64,000 nt of DNA from Ralstonia sp. UBA689 (GTDB taxonomy: Bacteria > Pseudomonadota > Gammaproteobacteria > Burkholderiales > Burkholderiaceae), in NCBI RefSeq assembly GCF_002298975.1, contig NZ_DBMV01000042.1:62001-126000 (forward strand). The letters are read 5' to 3'. The translations under genes and the position numbers were made by a program. The first letter of the stretch is position 1, and each line of letters begins with the position of its first letter. The notes below the pieces were generated by a model that was not told where the DNA came from, ran no database searches, and saw only the letters and a program-made list of their open reading frames with translations. Of this stretch, positions 59,758 through 64,000 are shown piece by piece.

Positions 59758-61407
59758 TCAGGCGCCTTGCGGGACACCGCGCGGCGCACGTTCGCCGCGT
59801 TGCTTTTCGATGATGTCGTCGTGCATGCCGTCCACTTCGTCCAGATAGCGCGTGTGCCAGCCGCTGGCCACGCCCCAGTGGTAGAAGACCAGTGAGACGG
59901 CGGCCACGATCCCCATGTCCCAGCCATAGGCGATGTAGCCGTGGCCACCGAACTCCTTGCTGCCGCAGTACGACAGTGCGGCGATGACGGGCAGGTAGGC
60001 GATCATCCACCAGGCGCCCTTGAGCTCGCGCTTGAAGTCGGGCCAGCCGGCCTTGGCCTGGTAGTAGAAGTACACGGGCAGGGCCACGAGCATCAGCACG
60101 ATGATCTCGCCGGTGAGCGGCCACTTGGCCCAGTACAGGATCAGCGATGCGCACACGAATGCAAACGGCGCGACGAGCGACAGACCGGCCAGGCGCAGCG
60201 GACGGCGCAGATTCGGCGAGCTGCGGCGCAGCGACATCACGCTGATCGGCCCCGTCAGGTACGAGATGACCGTCGCCACCGAAATGACTGCCGCCAGTTC
60301 GCCCCAGCCACGGAAGAAGAACAGGAAGATGAACGACACGCCCAGGTTGAACCACATGGCTGGACGCGACACGCCGAACACCGGATGCACGCGGCCGAAG
60401 ATGGCCGGCAGGGTGTTGTTGCGCTCCATCGCGTAGATCATGCGCGTGGTCGTGGCCATGTACGTGCTGCCGGTGCCCGAGGGGCTGACGAAGGCGTCGA
60501 TGTACAGCACGATCGCCAGCCAGTTCAGGTTCAGCGCAATCGCCAGTTGAGCAAACGGGGAGTGGAAGTCGATGCCGTGCCAGCCGTGGACGAGCAATTC
60601 CGGCGGCACCGCGCCCAGGAAGGCGATCTGTAGCGCCACATAAATCACTGCCGCCAGCAGGATCGAGCCGATCACCGCGATGGGCACGTTGCGGCCCGGG
60701 TTGCGCGCCTCACCCGCCAGGTTGATCGGGCTCTGGAAGCCGTTGAACGCGAACACGATGCCGCTGGTGGCAATGGCGGTCAGCACCGCAGACCAGCCGT
60801 ACGGCGCAAAACCTTGTCCCGCCCCATTTGCGCTTTCAGTCATGCCGAAGTTGCCCGGGTGGAAGCCCGCGCCAATCAGCGCCACGGCCGTCGCCACCGG
60901 AATGATGAACTTGAAGATCGTAATGGCGTTGTTGGCCTTGGCAAACACCTTTACGCCCCAGTAGTTCAGCAGGAAGTACACGATCACCAGTACGGCGGAA
61001 AGCACCAGCCCCACCGGCGTCAGTTCGCCATGCTGGAACAGTGCCTGCGCCCACGGCCACGGCCAACTGCTCATGTACTGGATGGAAGCCTCGGCCTCAA
61101 TCGGGATGACGGTGACGATGGCGATCCAGTTGGCCCAGGCAGCCACGAAGCCTACCAGCGAACCGTGCGAATAGCGCGCATAGCGCACCATGCCGCCCGA
61201 TTCCGGGAACATCGCGCCCAGCTCCGCATACGTTAGCGCGATGGCGAGGATAACGATGGCGCCGATGACCCAGGTGAAGATGGCGGCGGGGCCTGCCACC
61301 TGTGCGGCATGACCCGCGCCGAACAGCCAGCCCGAACCGATGATCGAGCCCAGGCCGGTCAGCATCAGGGGCCAGGCGCCAAGGTTGCGTTGTACGTTTT
61401 TTTCCAA
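59758..61407 (-). CDS. APC-family amino acid permease
   Basis: The protein has about 549 residues from a TTG with GGGGCGGAG upstream, which puts the family's first motif near the N-terminus (G-S-I-I-G-S-G-W-L-F-G); the frame extends to 61542. Twelve or more membrane helices. A-Y-A-E-L-style motif appears as L-T-Y-A-E-L-G-A-M-F-P-E-S-G-G. Amino acid or polyamine uptake is expected, substrate unknown. Confidence 0.87.
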   Translation of the reverse strand: MEKNVQRNLGAWPLMLTGLGSIIGSGWLFGAGHAAQVAGPAAIFTWVIGAIVILAIALTYAELGAMFPESGGMVRYARYSHGSLVGFVAAWANWIAIVTVIPIEAEASIQYMSSWPWPWAQALFQHGELTPVGLVLSAVLVIVYFLLNYWGVKVFAKANNAITIFKFIIPVATAVALIGAGFHPGNFGMTESANGAGQGFAPYGWSAVLTAIATSGIVFAFNGFQSPINLAGEARNPGRNVPIAVIGSILLAAVIYVALQIAFLGAVPPELLVHGWHGIDFHSPFAQLAIALNLNWLAIVLYIDAFVSPSGTGSTYMATTTRMIYAMERNNTLPAIFGRVHPVFGVSRPAMWFNLGVSFIFLFFFRGWGELAAVISVATVISYLTGPISVMSLRRSSPNLRRPLRLAGLSLVAPFAFVCASLILYWAKWPLTGEIIVLMLVALPVYFYYQAKAGWPDFKRELKGAWWMIAYLPVIAALSYCGSKEFGGHGYIAYGWDMGIVAAVSLVFYHWGVASGWHTRYLDEVDGMHDDIIEKQRGERAPRGVPQGA

Positions 61408-61767
61408 GGGAGTCTCCGCCCCGGCGAGTCGGGCTCGACAGGGCATCGCGGTGTGTTGACCAATCCGCTTAGTTCTACCGAGGCGACGCCGCTTTAGCAT
61501 CGCCCACCGTCCTGTGCGGTGGGTGTCACCGGCGCAGGACATGCGTGTGCGGGCCGACGCGTGGCATCAGCCGCACCAGTCCGGTCGCGATGAAGGGCGC
61601 GGCGCGGTGCCTGGCCTCCGGGGGGGATTCGCGTATAGTCACCGGCGACGTTGTGCGGGGTGCCGCACTTGCCGCCCGATTGCCGGAACTCGCAATGGGG
61701 CGCAATGATAGCGAAATCGTCAGCGGTTGCACCTCCTTTTTTACCGTTTCTCCCGGTTTTATCCCCC

Positions 61768-63123
61768 ATGGAGTCCTCATCCGTCACATTGGTTGCACCC
61801 GCCTCGCCCGCGCAGTGGCACCGGCGCGTGCTGATGCTGGCGTTTCCCATCGTGTTGGCCAACCTGACGCAGCCGATCCTGTCGGCGGTCGATACAACCG
61901 TGGCGGGGCACTTGCCGGGGCCGGAATACATCGGTGGGGTAGCGCTGGGCGGGGTGTTCTTCAACTTCGTGTTCTGGGGCTTTGGCTTCTTGCGCATGGG
62001 CACCACGGGGCTGGTGTCGCAGGCGCACGGCGCAGGCGATGCACGGGCGCTGCGGGCGAGTGTGGTGCGCGCGCTGCTGTTGGCGTTTGCCATCGGAGCG
62101 ATGCTGCTGGTGCTGCAGGGGCCGGCCATCCGCATCACGCTGGCGCTGCTGGGGGCGAGCGAATCCGTCACGCGCATGGCCGAGGTGTATTGCCACGCGC
62201 GCATCTGGTCGGCACCGTTTGCGCTGGCCAACTACGTGGTGCTCGGCACATTGCTCGGGCGTCAGCAGGTGCGGCGGGCGCTGCTGCTGCAGGTGTTCAT
62301 CAACGTGGTGAATATGGCGGCGGTGCTGGGTCTGGTGCTGGGCGCCGGCATGAGCGTGAGCGGTATCGGCGCGGCCACGGCGTTGGCCGATATGGCAGGT
62401 TTTGCGCTGGGCATGCTACTGCTGTGGCTGCAAAGGCCACTCGATCTGCCGTCGCTCACGCGCGCTGAACTGCTCGATCGCAATGCCTGGCGCCGGCTGA
62501 TGGGCCTGAACACCGACATCTTCCTGCGCACGCTGTGCCTGCTGGCGGCATTCGGCTGGTTTGCGCATTCCGGCGCGCGGCAGGGCGACGTGGTGCTGGC
62601 TGCCAACGCGTTGCTACTCAACTTCCTGACCTTCATGGCCTACGGGCTGGACGGCTTCGCGCATGCCGCCGAGGCCTTGGTGGGCGCCGCCCTGGGCGCG
62701 CGTGACCGCCACGCGCTGCGCATGGCGATCCGCGTGTCGACGTTCTGGTCGGTGCTGGGGGCGGGGCTGTTTGCGGCGGTCTATGCGCTGGCGGGTTCAG
62801 CCATCATCGGCTGGCTGACCGACCAAGCCGCCGTGCGCGAGGCCGCACGCCACTACCTGGTGTGGGCAGCGCTGCTGCCGGTGGTGTCGGTGTGGGGCTT
62901 CCAGTTTGACGGCATGTTCATCGGCGCCACGCGCACGCGTGAACTGCTGGTGACGATGGCGGTGGCCGCTGCCGCGTTCTGGGGGCTGTCCGTCACGCTG
63001 CAGCCGCTGTGGGGCAACCACGGGCTGTGGCTGTCGATGCTGGGCTTTATGGCGCTGCGCGGGGTGATGCTTGGGGCCCTGCTGCCGAGGGTGTGGCGGG
63101 TGCCGCAGTTGCGGGCGACCTAG
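61768..63123 (+). CDS. MATE-family efflux transporter (DinF-like)
   Basis: The protein has 451 residues with twelve membrane helices in two bundles; the start is the ATG before S-S-S-V-T, with 61705 as an alternative. Helix 1 has F-P-I-V-L-A-N-L-T-Q-P-I-L-S-A-V-D-T-T, the DinF-branch pattern with its conserved Asp. It exports cationic or oxidised compounds with protons or sodium. The gene stands alone, divergent from the permease. Confidence 0.9.
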   Translation: MESSSVTLVAPASPAQWHRRVLMLAFPIVLANLTQPILSAVDTTVAGHLPGPEYIGGVALGGVFFNFVFWGFGFLRMGTTGLVSQAHGAGDARALRASVVRALLLAFAIGAMLLVLQGPAIRITLALLGASESVTRMAEVYCHARIWSAPFALANYVVLGTLLGRQQVRRALLLQVFINVVNMAAVLGLVLGAGMSVSGIGAATALADMAGFALGMLLLWLQRPLDLPSLTRAELLDRNAWRRLMGLNTDIFLRTLCLLAAFGWFAHSGARQGDVVLAANALLLNFLTFMAYGLDGFAHAAEALVGAALGARDRHALRMAIRVSTFWSVLGAGLFAAVYALAGSAIIGWLTDQAAVREAARHYLVWAALLPVVSVWGFQFDGMFIGATRTRELLVTMAVAAAAFWGLSVTLQPLWGNHGLWLSMLGFMALRGVMLGALLPRVWRVPQLRAT

Positions 63124-63142
63124 GCGACCTCAAACGTCGCCG

Positions 63143-63739
63143 TTACTGCGCATACTCCACCACCAGCAACGCCGTCGCCACCGTCTTGCCCGCATTCGAG
63201 ATCGCGTGCTGCACGTCCACCGGATAGCGCGCCGATTCCCCATGCCGCACCTTCTTCTCGCTCGGGCCTGACTGCACGGTGACCGTGCCGCTGAGCACCG
63301 ACAAGTGTTCCTTGGCGCCCAGCTCGTGCGGTTCCGACGCCAGCACACCGCCCGGCTGGATCGCCAGTTCATACCATTCAAACCGCGCCGCCAGGTCAAC
63401 CGGGCCGAGAATCTTCAATTCGCACTTGCCATCCGGGCTTTTGATGACTGGGATGGAGTGAGCAGGAATGACGGTTACGGCCGGCGCTGCATCGGCCGCG
63501 CCTTCGGGCGACAGGAAGTCCGCCAGCCCCACGCCCAGTGCCGTGGCCAGGCGCCACAACACGGCCACGGTCGGGTTGGCGAGGTTGCGCTCGACTTGCG
63601 AGAGCATCGACTTGGAAACGCCAGCGCGGCGCGACAGCTCGTCGAGCGATAGCTTGCGTGCCTGACGCAGCACTTGCAGCTTGGCGCCAACAGCCGGCGG
63701 GCCGTCGGTGAGCGGATCGGTGGCGGGGGCTTGTGCCAT
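63143..63739 (-). CDS. XRE-cupin transcriptional regulator
   Basis: The protein has 198 residues. The N-terminal HTH_3 domain (about 17-75) has L-S-L-D-E-L-S-R-R-A-G-V-S-K-S-M-L-S-Q-V-E-R. The C-terminal cupin barrel (about 110-195) has H-L-S-V-L-S-G-T-V-T-V and Y-P-V-D-V-Q-H-A. Such proteins sense small carboxylates or amino acids. It is divergent from kbl with shared palindromes, so it probably controls threonine/glycine catabolism. Confidence 0.9.
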   Translation of the reverse strand: MAQAPATDPLTDGPPAVGAKLQVLRQARKLSLDELSRRAGVSKSMLSQVERNLANPTVAVLWRLATALGVGLADFLSPEGAADAAPAVTVIPAHSIPVIKSPDGKCELKILGPVDLAARFEWYELAIQPGGVLASEPHELGAKEHLSVLSGTVTVQSGPSEKKVRHGESARYPVDVQHAISNAGKTVATALLVVEYAQ

Positions 63740-63750
63740 CGGTGGGTGTC

Positions 63751-63800
63751 TTGTAAATTGAACGAATTATTCGATATATAGAACTTGTGCGATATATCGA
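63751..63800. promoter_or_regulatory. Operator/promoter between XRE-cupin and kbl
   Basis: CGAAT-T-ATTCG (63763-63773) and CGATATATCG (63790-63799) are palindromes; TCGATATAT recurs at 63771. A TTGTAA-N18-TATATA pair (63751-63780) could be the kbl promoter. The palindromes lie on and just past the -10, suited to repression. Confidence 0.55.
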
Positions 63801-63826
63801 TCAACGCAGTCTACAGGAGGAGCACC

Positions 63827-64000
63827 ATGGGGACAACGCAAGCCAACGCTTCGATTGACGCCTTCTACGCGGCCATCCGCCACGAACTGGAAGCCATCGA
63901 AGCGGCCGGTCTGTACAAGACCGAGCGCATCATCACCTCGCCGCAGGGCAGCGTGATCCGCACGGCAGACGGTAAGGAGGTCATCAACCTCTGTGCCAAC
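63827..64000 (+). CDS. kbl: Glycine C-acetyltransferase, 5' part
   Basis: The first 58 residues are visible before the window ends. A-F-Y-A-A-I-R-H-E-L-E-A-I-E-A-A-G-L-Y-K-T-E-R, then I-T-S-P-Q-G, and E-V-I-N-L-C-A-N as the last residues, match 2-amino-3-ketobutyrate CoA ligase. It converts 2-amino-3-oxobutyrate plus CoA to glycine and acetyl-CoA, after threonine dehydrogenase. AGGAGG precedes the ATG. tdh would be expected next. Confidence 0.88.
   Translation, partial: MGTTQANASIDAFYAAIRHELEAIEAAGLYKTERIITSPQGSVIRTADGKEVINLCAN

Overview
This high-GC window looks like part of a Ralstonia-type betaproteobacterial chromosome (Burkholderiaceae). That placement rests on overall codon and GC character and on gene content: Do-type protease behind a QseBC/PmrAB-like pair, secreted chorismate mutase, D-tartrate-dehydratase-like enolase, and a fused indolepyruvate oxidoreductase. 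I saw no rRNA, intact tRNA, CRISPR array or transposase.

Region 1 (1-9.3 kb) is the right part of a lambda-like prophage. It runs from the end of the tail-tip gene J through small tail-associated genes to a lysis cassette (lambda-R-type endolysin, two holin-like membrane proteins, Rz with Rz1 embedded in another frame). Cargo follows: a secreted FxLYD protein, a 41-residue protein, a candidate small RNA, and an ImmA-type peptidase with its XRE repressor. A decayed second Rz tail, a two-gene HEPN-like operon behind two perfect palindromes, a LexA box, and a tRNA-Leu 3' half complete the region.

Region 2 (9.4-30.8 kb) is mostly chromosomal. It holds a two-component system driving a Do protease, AroQ, a DUF2946/beta-barrel/TlpA trio, a GGDEF protein, cysteine synthase, several small enzymes, three decayed genes (Crp-family regulator, PhoD-like phosphatase, GGDEF fragment), a lone PD-(D/E)XK protein, a TolB/F5-8C secreted protein, a TarD-like dehydratase, an AbiE type IV toxin-antitoxin pair with operator palindromes, and a LuxR-type receptor.

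Region 3 (30.8-45.6 kb) is a compact biosynthetic locus of two divergent operons. The rightward operon encodes an AfsA-type hotdog protein, a HAD phosphatase, an acyl carrier protein, two KAS III enzymes, an indolepyruvate oxidoreductase and a type II thioesterase. The leftward operon encodes a SnoaL-like protein, a 2OG-Fe(II) oxygenase, a DHA2 exporter, an alpha/beta hydrolase, a flavin monooxygenase and a membrane acyltransferase. I infer that it makes a small acyl-derived butenolide or butyrolactone-like product, possibly under control of the LuxR receptor next door.

Region 4 (45.6-64 kb) holds an EAL-GGDEF protein, a TipAS-type MerR regulator, and an Lrp/EamA exporter/aminotransferase cassette flanked by related sequence. 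An AT-richer accessory stretch follows: S10 peptidase, EF-hand protein, response regulator, histidine kinase, orphan ClpV N-domain. The window ends with an APC permease, a MATE exporter, an XRE-cupin regulator and the start of kbl.
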